Shown in pieces: positions 18,909-27,163 of a stretch of DNA of 64,000 nt (position 1 is its first letter; each line of letters starts with the position of its first letter). The stretch lies in NCBI RefSeq assembly GCF_004114535.1, contig NZ_LBJC01000027.1, positions 62,001 through 126,000 on the forward strand, read 5' to 3'. This DNA is from Bradyrhizobium nanningense (lineage in GTDB: Bacteria; Pseudomonadota; Alphaproteobacteria; Rhizobiales; Xanthobacteraceae). The notes below the pieces were generated by a model. The model had not been told where the DNA came from. It saw only the letters and a list, made by a program, of their open reading frames with translations, and did not search any database. The position numbers and the translations under genes are program-made.

Positions 18909-20150
18909 ATGCCCAAATCCGGTTCGACGTCGAAGATAACCCGCCGCACCGCGCTCGCCGGCCTCTCGGCAAGCGTAGCTCTGTTCGCTATGCCCCGGAT
19001 TGGTCATGCGGCCGACGAGACGATCCGCATCGGCTTTCCGACGCCGCTCACCGGCCCGTTCGCCGCGGAAGCGCGCGATCAGGTCAAATGCGCCGAGCTC
19101 GCCGTCAAGCTCGTCAACGACAAGGGCGGCATCAGCGGCCGCAAGGTCGAGCTCCTGGTGCGCGACGACAAGCTCAATGCCGGTGAGGCCGCGACCCGCA
19201 CCCTCGAGCTGATCGAGAAGGACAAGGTTCACGCCGTGGTCGGCGCGCTCTCCAGCGCCGTGCAGCTGGCGGTCAACGAGGTCACCCGGGCCCGTGGCGT
19301 GATCTATGTCTCGATCAGCCAGTCCGACACCATCAACGAGGCCAAGGACTTCAGCAAGTACACCTTCCATGAAGCGCTCAATCCGCACATGACGACGGCA
19401 GCGGTGGCGCGGCAGACCCTGAAGAAGGGCATGAAGGTCGCCCATCTCGTCGCCGACTATGCCTACGGCCATGAGATGCTGCGCGGCTTCAAGCGCGCGC
19501 AGGCCTCCATCGGTGCGGACAATGTCGGCGAGATCCTGCATCCGTTCGGTGCCGCCGACTATTCCACCTTCATCCCGCGCCTGATGTCGATGCGGCCGGA
19601 CGTGCTCTGTATCTCCAATTTCGGCCGCGACCAGGCCAACGCAATCAAGCAGGCGGTGGATTTCGGCGTCAAGCGGCAGATGAAGATCGTTGTGCCCGTC
19701 ATCCTGCATAATCAGCGTCTTGCCGTCGGCCCCGACGTGTTCGAGGGCGTGGTCGGCGGCGCCAACTATTATTGGGGCCTGGAGGCGCAGAGCAAATCGG
19801 CAGCCGCGTTCAACACGGCATTCAAGGCCGCCAATGGCGGCGCGATCCCGACCGATTATGGCGCCTATGGCTATTCCGGCGTCGGATCCTTGCTGGCCGC
19901 CATGCAGACGGCCGGCGGCACCGACACCGACAAGGTGGTCGATGCGCTGGAGAAGCTGCAATACGATTTGACCAAGGGCCCGCAGCACTACCGCAAATGC
20001 GACCACCAGTCGGTGCAGTCGGTGCTGGTGCTGGAATCCAAGAAGAAGTCGGCCATGGCGGGCGAGAACGATCTGTTTGCCATTCTCGCCAACGACGCCA
20101 GCTCCGACGACATGCTGCGCAGCTGCAGCGAGCTCGGCCACGCCACCTGA
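18909..20150 (+). CDS. Branched-chain-type ABC substrate-binding protein (LivK-like)
   Basis: Encodes 413 residues. ATG 18909 follows GGAGGAAAT; the TTG at 18885 is rejected. The N terminus has a Tat-like leader (ITRRTALAGLSASVALF, cut near GHA-ADE). The Peripla_BP_6 fold is shown by IRIGFPTPLTGPFAAEARDQ, LVNDKGGISGRKVELLVRDDKL and VHAVVGALSS. Such proteins bind amino acids, amides, urea or aromatic acids. First of five transport genes following the hydroxylase; ligand probably the hydroxylase substrate or its precursor (inference). Confidence 0.87.
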   Translation: MPKSGSTSKITRRTALAGLSASVALFAMPRIGHAADETIRIGFPTPLTGPFAAEARDQVKCAELAVKLVNDKGGISGRKVELLVRDDKLNAGEAATRTLELIEKDKVHAVVGALSSAVQLAVNEVTRARGVIYVSISQSDTINEAKDFSKYTFHEALNPHMTTAAVARQTLKKGMKVAHLVADYAYGHEMLRGFKRAQASIGADNVGEILHPFGAADYSTFIPRLMSMRPDVLCISNFGRDQANAIKQAVDFGVKRQMKIVVPVILHNQRLAVGPDVFEGVVGGANYYWGLEAQSKSAAAFNTAFKAANGGAIPTDYGAYGYSGVGSLLAAMQTAGGTDTDKVVDALEKLQYDLTKGPQHYRKCDHQSVQSVLVLESKKKSAMAGENDLFAILANDASSDDMLRSCSELGHAT

Positions 20151-20161
20151 AGCCTGTCACG

Positions 20162-21037
20162 ATGGACCTGCCGCTGATCATCATGCAGCTTCTCTCCGGG
20201 ATCGCCCTTGGGGCGGTTCTGGTGATCACTGCGCTCGGACTGACGATCGTGTTCGGCATGCTCGGGGTGGTGAATTTCGCCCATGGCGCGCTGTTCATGA
20301 TCGGGGCCTATGCGGGGCTGTATCTGGCCTCGCTGACCGGCAGCTTCTGGTGGGGGCTGCTGCTTGCGCCCATCCTGATCGGCGCTTTCGGCATGCTGAT
20401 CGAGTTCGTCCTGATCCGCAGGCTTTATGGACGCTCGATCGACGATCCGCTGCTGCTCACCTTCGGCCTCAGCTACATCCTGGTCGAGGGCGTGCGCATC
20501 GTGTTCGGCAGCGACGGCATTCCGTTTCCGACCCCGCCGCAGCTGATCGGCGTGCTCGATCTCGGCATCGGCTTCTTCCCGCGCTACCGCCTGTTCGTGA
20601 TCGTGCTGGTGGCCGTCGTTCTGGTGGCGCTTTGGATGACGCTGGAGAAGACCCGAATCGGACTGATCGTGCGTGCGGGTGCGCGCGATCCCACCATCAT
20701 GCAGGTGCTCGGGGTCGATATCGGCCGGGTCTGGCTTGCGATCTTCGGCCTTGGCGTCGGACTTGCTGCGCTGGGCGGCGTGCTCGCCGGTCCGATGCGC
20801 AGCGTCAATCCGGAGATGGGCTCGCTGGTTCTGGCCGAAGCCTTCGTCGTCACCGTGATCGGCGGCCTCGGCTCGATCGTCGGCGCGGTTGTCGCCGGCC
20901 TGATGGTCGGCATTTCCATCAGCATGGTGGCGCTGTTCGCCCCTGAAATGGCGACCATCGTCATGTTCGCGCTGATGGCGGTGGTGCTTCTGATCCGCCC
21001 GCAAGGCCTGTTCGGCGTGAGAGGGAGGACGGCGTGA
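20162..21037 (+). CDS. LivH-type ABC permease
   Basis: Encodes 291 residues with about eight membrane helices. The N-terminal IALGAVLVITALGLTIVFGMLGVVNFAHGALFMIGAY block is diagnostic for LivH. The ATG at 20162 is 11 bases past the binding-protein stop; the longer open frame from 19772 is shadow. It overlaps livM-type gene by four bases. Confidence 0.9.
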   Translation: MDLPLIIMQLLSGIALGAVLVITALGLTIVFGMLGVVNFAHGALFMIGAYAGLYLASLTGSFWWGLLLAPILIGAFGMLIEFVLIRRLYGRSIDDPLLLTFGLSYILVEGVRIVFGSDGIPFPTPPQLIGVLDLGIGFFPRYRLFVIVLVAVVLVALWMTLEKTRIGLIVRAGARDPTIMQVLGVDIGRVWLAIFGLGVGLAALGGVLAGPMRSVNPEMGSLVLAEAFVVTVIGGLGSIVGAVVAGLMVGISISMVALFAPEMATIVMFALMAVVLLIRPQGLFGVRGRTA

Positions 21038-22032
21038 CGCGTCCTTCGAGCGGTGAGGTTCTCGCAAAATCTGCGCCGAGCGGGCTCGGCCGGATTCTCG
21101 ACCACCGCGTGCTGCTGTCGATCGCCGTGCTGGCCCTCTTGCCCTGGCTGCTGCCGTCCAAGGCGCTGGCCGTCAACGTCCTGATCTACGGCGTCGTGGT
21201 GATGGGCTACAATCTGCTGTTCGGCTACACCGGGCTGTTGTCGTTCGGCCAGGCGGCGTTCTTCGGTGCGGGCGCCTACTTCACCGGCATCGCGATCGGC
21301 CGCTACGGCGTGCCGTGGTTTGCCGCGGTGCCGATCGCCGTGCTGCTCAGCACCGGCCTTGCGGCGCTGATCGGCGTCGTCTCGACGCGCACCCGCGGCA
21401 TCTATTTCTCCATGGTGACGCTCGCTCTGGCCCAGCTGGTCTACTACGTCGCGCTCCAGGCGGCCTCCTTCACCGGCGGCGAGAACGGCCTGCGCGGCTT
21501 CACCGTCGATCGCATCAGCCTGTTCGGCCTGCAGGTCAATTTCCTCGACCCCGTCAACAAATATTACGTGCTGATGGGCTTCGCAGGCTTGGCGATGTGG
21601 TTCCAGTCGCGCATCCTGAACTCGCCGTTCGGCGCCGTCATCGAGGCGATCCGCGAGAACGAGCAGCGCGCGCGGGCCTGCGGATATGACGTCGAACGCA
21701 GCAAGCTGGTCGTGTTCATGCTGTCGGGCGCGATCTCCTCGCTCGGCGGCTGCATGCTGGCGCTGCATCTGTCGATCGTGCCGCTCGACATCCTGCATTA
21801 CCAGACCTCGGGCATGATCGTGATGATGGTGCTGCTCGGTGGCGCCCGCAGCTTCTTCGGTCCCTTCGTCGGCGCGGCGAGCTTCCTGATCCTGGAGGAT
21901 GTCGTCTCGCTCTGGACGCCGCATTGGCAGATCTTCGTCGGCGCGATCTTCGTGCTGTTCGTGCTGTTCCTGCCCAAGGGCATCTGGGGCACGCTGCTGG
22001 ATGCAATCGGCGTCGGAAAGGCGCGGCAATGA
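21034..22032 (+). CDS. LivM-type ABC permease
   Basis: Encodes 332 residues. GTG start at 21034 overlaps the upstream TGA. The diagnostic block is YGVVVMGYNLLFGYTGLLSFGQAAFFGAGAY; many hydrophobic helices follow. Pairs with the LivH-type permease to form the channel. Confidence 0.9.
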   Translation: MTRPSSGEVLAKSAPSGLGRILDHRVLLSIAVLALLPWLLPSKALAVNVLIYGVVVMGYNLLFGYTGLLSFGQAAFFGAGAYFTGIAIGRYGVPWFAAVPIAVLLSTGLAALIGVVSTRTRGIYFSMVTLALAQLVYYVALQAASFTGGENGLRGFTVDRISLFGLQVNFLDPVNKYYVLMGFAGLAMWFQSRILNSPFGAVIEAIRENEQRARACGYDVERSKLVVFMLSGAISSLGGCMLALHLSIVPLDILHYQTSGMIVMMVLLGGARSFFGPFVGAASFLILEDVVSLWTPHWQIFVGAIFVLFVLFLPKGIWGTLLDAIGVGKARQ

Positions 22033-22784
22033 GCGGCGAACTGCTTCGCGCCGAAGGGATCGGCAAACGCTTTGGCGGCTTCGTCGCGCTCGAGGATATT
22101 ACCCTGTCCTTTGCCGCGGGACAGCTGACCTCGATCATCGGACCGAACGGCGCTGGCAAGAGCACGTTCTTCAACATTCTCTCCGGCGCGTTGACCCCGA
22201 CGTCCGGCAAGCTGCATTTCAGGGGACGCGCGCTGAACGGCCTGCCGCAGCACCGTTTCGTGCACCAGGGCATCTCGCGCTCCTACCAGATCACGAACAT
22301 CTTTCCGGATCTGTCGGTGCACGAGAATGTGCGCGTCGCAGCGCAGGCGCTGACCGTGAGCTACGACATCTGGCGCAACCGCGCCCGGCTGACCGAGTTG
22401 AATACGCGGGCGGACTCCGCGTTGGATGCGGTCGGACTGCTCGCCAAGCGGAACGAGCTTGCGAAGTTCCTGTCCCATGGCCAGCAGCGCGCGCTGGAGA
22501 TCGCGATCGCGCTGGTCTCCGAGCCGGAGCTGCTGCTGCTGGACGAGCCGACCGCCGGCATGGGGCCGGAAGAGACCAAGGACATGGTCGCGCTGCTGGA
22601 GCGGCTCGCCGACAAGCGCACCGTGCTTCTGGTGGAGCACAAGATGAAGATGGTGCTCGGCCTGTCCAAGCGCGTCGTGGTGCTGCATCACGGCCGCCTG
22701 CTCGCAGACGGCGCACCCTACGAGATCAGGAGCAATCCGGATGTCCGCCGGGTCTATCTCGGACAGAGTGAAGGCTATGGCTGA
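22029..22784 (+). CDS. LivG-type ABC ATPase
   Basis: Encodes 251 residues. Walker A GPNGAGKST, the LivG-type signature LSHGQQRALEIAIAL and Walker B LLLLDEPTAGMGPEE are intact. The ATG at 22029 overlaps the LivM stop. Confidence 0.9.
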   Translation: MSGELLRAEGIGKRFGGFVALEDITLSFAAGQLTSIIGPNGAGKSTFFNILSGALTPTSGKLHFRGRALNGLPQHRFVHQGISRSYQITNIFPDLSVHENVRVAAQALTVSYDIWRNRARLTELNTRADSALDAVGLLAKRNELAKFLSHGQQRALEIAIALVSEPELLLLDEPTAGMGPEETKDMVALLERLADKRTVLLVEHKMKMVLGLSKRVVVLHHGRLLADGAPYEIRSNPDVRRVYLGQSEGYG

Positions 22785-23496
22785 GACCGCATTGCTCGAA
22801 ATCGAAGACCTCCACGCCTGGTATGGCGCAAGCCATGTTCTTCACGGCATCTCGCTGCACGTGAAGGAGGGCGAGGTGGTCGCCCTGGTCGGCCGCAATG
22901 GTGCCGGCAAGACCACGGCCTTGCGGGCGGCGATGGGCCTGATGCCGAAGGCGACGGGCCGCGTGCGCTTTGCGGGCAGGGAGCTCCTGCCACTGCGCGC
23001 CCATCAGCGCTTCCACCTCGGCCTCGCTTACGTGCCCGAGGAGCGGCGCATCGTTCCCGGTCTGACTGTGCGCGAGAACCTCCGGCTCGGCCTCGTCGCG
23101 GCCGGCGGCGGCATCGAGGAGCGCATCGCGATCGACGAGATTGCCGGAACGTTTCCACGCCTGAAGGAGCGCCTCGACCAGGAAGGCGTGACGCTCTCCG
23201 GCGGCGAGCAGCAGATGCTGGCGATCGCGCGCGCGCTGATCGCGAAGCCCAAGATGATTCTGCTGGACGAGCCATCGGAGGGCATCATGCCCGTGCTCGT
23301 CGAGGAGATGGGCGCGCTGTTCCGCCGCCTGCGCGACGAGGGCAAGACGCTGCTGCTGGTCGAGCAGAACGTCGAATGGGCGCTGCGCCTGGCCGACCGC
23401 GCCGTGATCATCGACCAGGGCGAGGTCGTCCATGAGAGCAGCGCTGCGGCGCTGCTCTCGGACAAGGATGTCCAGGAACGTTACTGTGCGGTGTGA
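22777..23496 (+). CDS. LivF-type ABC ATPase
   Basis: Encodes 239 residues. Walker A GRNGAGKTTALRA, signature LSGGEQQMLAIARAL and Walker B MILLDEPSEGIMP are intact. ATG 22777 overlaps the LivG stop by 8 bases and is preferred over 22741, which would add a leader unlike LivF. Last gene of the operon starting at 15121; its stop lies two bases from the convergent GGDEF/EAL gene stop. Confidence 0.9.
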   Translation: MAETALLEIEDLHAWYGASHVLHGISLHVKEGEVVALVGRNGAGKTTALRAAMGLMPKATGRVRFAGRELLPLRAHQRFHLGLAYVPEERRIVPGLTVRENLRLGLVAAGGGIEERIAIDEIAGTFPRLKERLDQEGVTLSGGEQQMLAIARALIAKPKMILLDEPSEGIMPVLVEEMGALFRRLRDEGKTLLLVEQNVEWALRLADRAVIIDQGEVVHESSAAALLSDKDVQERYCAV

Positions 23497-23498
23497 TT

Positions 23499-25508
23499 TC
23501 AGGCCACGACCTTGGCTCCGGCGCCGCCGAGGCGCTGGCGTTCACGCGCCAGATAGTCGGCGATCGCGCCGGCCGGCATCGGTTTTGCGAAATAGTAGCC
23601 CTGGATGAAGTCGCAGCCGAGCCGGCGCAGGCTGTCGAGCTGGGCGCGGGTCTCGACGCCCTCGACGACGCAGGCGATCTCCATGTCGTCGCAGAGGCCG
23701 GCAAGCGATTTGATGATCTTGTGGCTTACCGGGTTCTGGTTGATCTCGGCGACGAAGCTGCGGTCGACCTTGATCTTGTCGAGCGGCAACCGGTGCACGT
23801 GGCTCAATGACGAATAGCCGGTGCCGAAATCGTCCAGCGAAATGCCGCAACCCATCGCCTTCAGCGTTGCGATCGACTGCTGCGCGCGTACGAAATCGAA
23901 GGTGACGGCAGTCTCGGTGATCTCGAAATCGATCCGGCGCGGCGACAGACCGCTTTTCTCGATGATCGAGACCAGCGGCAATATGCCCTCGGCGGCACAG
24001 ACGTCGTGAGCGGACAGGTTGAATGAGAGGCGGATGTCGTCGGGCCAGGTCTTGGCCGTAGCGAGTGCGCGCGCCAGCAGCGCCTGCGTCAGAGGACGGA
24101 TCAGGCCGATGCGTTCGGCGGCGGGGATGAAGTCGGCTGGAGAGACAGAGCCCAAGCGAGGGCTATGCCAGCGTGCCAGCGTCTCGAAACCCGCGGTGTG
24201 CTCACTCATGGCATCGACGATTGGCTGGAAGACCAGCTCCATCTCGGCGCCAAAATCGGAGGTGCGCAACAGGTTCTCGATCACGCCGCGGCTGCGAATC
24301 TCGGCCTCGAGCTCGCTCGAGAAGATCACGGTGCGGCCGCGCTGATGGCGCTTGGCGTGGTAGAGCGCGTAGTCGGCACATTCATAGAGCGCTTCCGAGG
24401 TCGTCGCGGCGTTCGGGAACAATGCGAAACCGATCGAGCAGGACAATCCGGTATGGGCGGTGTCGAGCTGGTAGGGCAGCTTGACCTGACTGCCGATGCG
24501 TTCGCCGAGCCGCGTCAGGTCCGCGTCCTCGGGGTCGCCGCAGACGACGAGGCCGAACTCGTCGCCGCCGAGCCGGGCGAACTCCACGCGCTGCGGGCCA
24601 AAGGCCTCGCAGACCTCGCGGATGCGCCGGCCCGCCTCGATCAGGACGCGGTCGCCGACCGAGTGGCCGTAATTGTCGTTGATCGGCTTGAAGCCGTCGA
24701 GATCGATGATCCCGACCGCAACGCGAACGTGCCTGCGCTCGGCGTCGGCAAAGGCGCTCGAAAGCTCGGCGAAGAAGCGGCGGCGGTTCGGCAGCTCGGT
24801 GAGGGAATCGAGATTGGCGAGGCGGAAGTTCTCGTCCGAGAGTGCCTGCGTCGCCGCCTGTTGCGCAAGCAGCGACTTTCGGCTGGCGACGAGATCGGCG
24901 AAATCGCGGTAATAGATGAACAGCACCGTCACCATGGCGCCGGAAACCAAGAGGTTGTTGACGGCGATCGCCTTCAGTGTCGGCTCGCCCGTGGCGAAGA
25001 AGAACAGCACATAAGGCACGTCGACGATCAGCGTCACGATCAATGCCGCCGAGCGCAGATGCATCAGCGAAAAGATGCAGCCGATCACGGTGACCGCCAT
25101 GTAGAAGGCGACCTGGCTCTTGGCGAAGGGATCGCCGTAGGGGTAGAGCGCGAAGGACCAGGCGGTGAAGCCGGCGCCGATCGGCACGGTCAGCCAGTTG
25201 GTGGCGCGCAGATTGCGCAGGATGTCGGCGTCGCTGCGCACGAGGTGACGCTGGCGCAGCCACCAATAGGTCCGCAAGCCTGCGAGCACGGTCAGCACGC
25301 CAGGCACGATCATCGTCAACCAGTCCGGCGCCACGTTCACGTAGGTGTAGGCGACGGCGATCGTGTTGCTCATGAGGATGAAGTAGAGCAGCGGGACCTG
25401 CTTGGAGAAGGCGTCGAACTGCGCGCGCATCAAATCCGGGTTGTCGACCGGGACGTGAAACAGCCGTATCGTGGCGGCGAGATGAGACTTCAAATCGGCA
25501 ACAGGCAT
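23499..25508 (-). CDS. Membrane GGDEF/EAL cyclic-di-GMP signalling protein
   Basis: Encodes 669 residues. About six hydrophobic segments occupy residues 35-200, a sensor region of the MHYT/7TM kind but unassigned. The GGDEF domain has an intact GGDEF at 314-318, so diguanylate cyclase activity is plausible. The EAL domain has Glu442-Thr443-Leu444 in place of EAL, with DDFGTGYSSLSHVHRLPLDKIKVDRSF conserved, so phosphodiesterase activity may remain. Single gene; convergent with the Liv operon. Whether it makes or breaks c-di-GMP cannot be told. Confidence 0.9.
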   Translation of the reverse strand: MPVADLKSHLAATIRLFHVPVDNPDLMRAQFDAFSKQVPLLYFILMSNTIAVAYTYVNVAPDWLTMIVPGVLTVLAGLRTYWWLRQRHLVRSDADILRNLRATNWLTVPIGAGFTAWSFALYPYGDPFAKSQVAFYMAVTVIGCIFSLMHLRSAALIVTLIVDVPYVLFFFATGEPTLKAIAVNNLLVSGAMVTVLFIYYRDFADLVASRKSLLAQQAATQALSDENFRLANLDSLTELPNRRRFFAELSSAFADAERRHVRVAVGIIDLDGFKPINDNYGHSVGDRVLIEAGRRIREVCEAFGPQRVEFARLGGDEFGLVVCGDPEDADLTRLGERIGSQVKLPYQLDTAHTGLSCSIGFALFPNAATTSEALYECADYALYHAKRHQRGRTVIFSSELEAEIRSRGVIENLLRTSDFGAEMELVFQPIVDAMSEHTAGFETLARWHSPRLGSVSPADFIPAAERIGLIRPLTQALLARALATAKTWPDDIRLSFNLSAHDVCAAEGILPLVSIIEKSGLSPRRIDFEITETAVTFDFVRAQQSIATLKAMGCGISLDDFGTGYSSLSHVHRLPLDKIKVDRSFVAEINQNPVSHKIIKSLAGLCDDMEIACVVEGVETRAQLDSLRRLGCDFIQGYYFAKPMPAGAIADYLARERQRLGGAGAKVVA

Positions 25509-25804
25509 TGAAATACGAGCCCCGGATCCCCTGAAAACGCGGGTGATCTTGCACGGCGGGGGTAAAGGTCCCGTTAGATCGATCTTGCGCCAACGGCCAG
25601 CGCAGGTTGCGCGCTATCGCATCCCTTTTCGGTCGCGTGCATTGGTGAGGAGGCGTTAACGATACGCAGCCGCACAAGCAGGCGCATCGGCTGCAGGATC
25701 CGGCAAAGCTGCGGCTACGCTCTGCTAACCATGCGCCTCGGCGCAACGTCGAGCGCGCGCCTCTCTCCTTCCGGGGAGAGGTGAAAGACCGCATTCGATG
25801 GCGG
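25509..25804. other. Intergenic region without genes
   Basis: About 296 bases between the GGDEF/EAL gene start and the lactamase gene stop. I see no coding signal. A short hairpin (CTCTC-CTTCCGG-GGAGAG type, about 25760-25783) near the right end could help terminate the leftward lactamase transcript, but no T-run supports this. Confidence 0.5.
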
Positions 25805-26689
25805 TTATTTCTTTTCCAGCGCGGCGGTCTGCCTGGCGAGTTGCTTGTCGAACTCCTCCGACAGGCCGGACGCATAGGTCGCAAGTTCGCCCGGTTTGAC
25901 GAACGGATTGGGCGCGCCCTCCTTCATCTGCGCACGCTTGGCCTGCATGCCGTAGACTTCGGGATGGGGGCCCAGCAGCACGTCGATCTTCATCGCTTTC
26001 ACCTTGGCGTAGGTCGCCCGATAGTCGTCAACGATGCCGGGATAGGTGGGCTGGCCGACCAGCCGGTTCAGCGCCACCGTGCCGCTGCAGAAGAACAGCA
26101 CCTCGCGGCTTTGATCGGCGTCCTTGACGGTCATCTCCCAGCTCGTGCAGCCGGGCGAGTGGCCGGGCGTTGCATGCGCGATGAGCGCGGTGTCGCCGAG
26201 CGTCACCTTGTCGCCTTCCTTCACGACGCGGTCGACCTTCACCGGTGCGAAAGCGAGGTCCTCGTTCTTCTCGTCGCCGGGATAATAGCCGCCTTCGAGC
26301 AGCGGCTTGTCACGCTCGCCGGCCACGAGCTGCGCGCCCGTTTCCTTCTTGATCTCGGCGAAACCGCCGGTGTGATCGATATGCGCGTGCGAGTTCAGGA
26401 TAATCTTGATGTCGGCAACCTTGAAGCCGAGCTTTGTGATGCTGTCCTTGATCGTTCCGGTGGACTGGGGCATCGCCGTGTCCATCAGGATCAGGCCTTG
26501 CGATGTCTTGATGACGTAGACGGCGATACCCTCGGTCCCGACATAGTAGATGTTGCCGATGAGCTGGAACGGCTCGAACGGCGCTGTCCACTTCTGCATG
26601 ACCGTGGCCAGGAAATCCTTGAGGGTCTGCGCTTGCGCGCCCGTTGCGAGCAGGGTCAGTGCGCACAACGCGGCCGTGAGTATTCTCAT
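25805..26689 (-). CDS. blaBJP: Subclass B3 metallo-beta-lactamase, BJP-1-like
   Basis: Encodes 294 residues, the same length as BJP-1 of Bradyrhizobium diazoefficiens, and near-identical to it as I remember that sequence. The signal peptide is MRILTAALCALTLLATGAQA. Zinc ligands of both B3 sites are present: His101, His103, Asp105, His106, His177 and His242. BJP-1 hydrolyses penicillins and carbapenems in the periplasm. GGGAGG lies six bases before the ATG. No linked regulator (ampR-like) or mobile element, so it is a resident chromosomal gene; its natural role is unknown. Confidence 0.92.
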   Translation of the reverse strand: MRILTAALCALTLLATGAQAQTLKDFLATVMQKWTAPFEPFQLIGNIYYVGTEGIAVYVIKTSQGLILMDTAMPQSTGTIKDSITKLGFKVADIKIILNSHAHIDHTGGFAEIKKETGAQLVAGERDKPLLEGGYYPGDEKNEDLAFAPVKVDRVVKEGDKVTLGDTALIAHATPGHSPGCTSWEMTVKDADQSREVLFFCSGTVALNRLVGQPTYPGIVDDYRATYAKVKAMKIDVLLGPHPEVYGMQAKRAQMKEGAPNPFVKPGELATYASGLSEEFDKQLARQTAALEKK

Positions 26690-26821
26690 GGTTTGCCTCC
26701 CATAGTGTTCTTGTCGTTTTGATCGGGCGGACCTCGCGGCTCGACCGCGCGCAGGTTACGTTGCAGCCGGCGTTGCGGGCAACTGCTTCGTATGAGGAAA
26801 ATTGATCTGCCGCGCGGGAGC

Positions 26822-27100
26822 TCAGCGCCCGACCGTCACGCCGGCGGTCGAGCGCATCGCATCCCGAAGACTCGTCGCCTTCATGTCGTCGAGCACCTGT
26901 CGCGTCAGCACGGTGGTCTGGCCCGGCGTGTTGAGGATCGACTCTCCGTGCGAGGAAGAGAGCCGATCGGCCTTGTAGGGCGCGGCTGGATCGGTGGCGG
27001 GAACGGTCGCGGCGACATGATGGGGCCGTTGACCTGCGAACGCCGGCTGTGAGATCCAGCAGGCGGCGATCACGACCAGAAGCAACGAGCTTGCGCGCAT
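26822..27100 (-). CDS. Secreted plug-only fragment resembling a TonB-dependent receptor N terminus
   Basis: Encodes 92 residues. The signal peptide is MRASSLLLVVIAACWISQPAFA. The last 40 residues (ILNTPGQTTVLTRQVLDDMK, then ATSLRDAMRSTAGVTVGR) match the start of the plug domain of siderophore receptors. The protein stops at TVGR, where full receptors continue with over 550 residues of plug and barrel. No barrel sequence is visible downstream. GGGAGA before the ATG suggests it is still translated. Either a truncated receptor (pseudogene) or a small plug-like periplasmic protein. Confidence 0.6.
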   Translation of the reverse strand: MRASSLLLVVIAACWISQPAFAGQRPHHVAATVPATDPAAPYKADRLSSSHGESILNTPGQTTVLTRQVLDDMKATSLRDAMRSTAGVTVGR

Positions 27101-27163
27101 AGGCGGTCTCCCATGTCGGGATATCAGCCTAGCACATCGCGGCGGTCGTTGCAGGCGAAAGGG

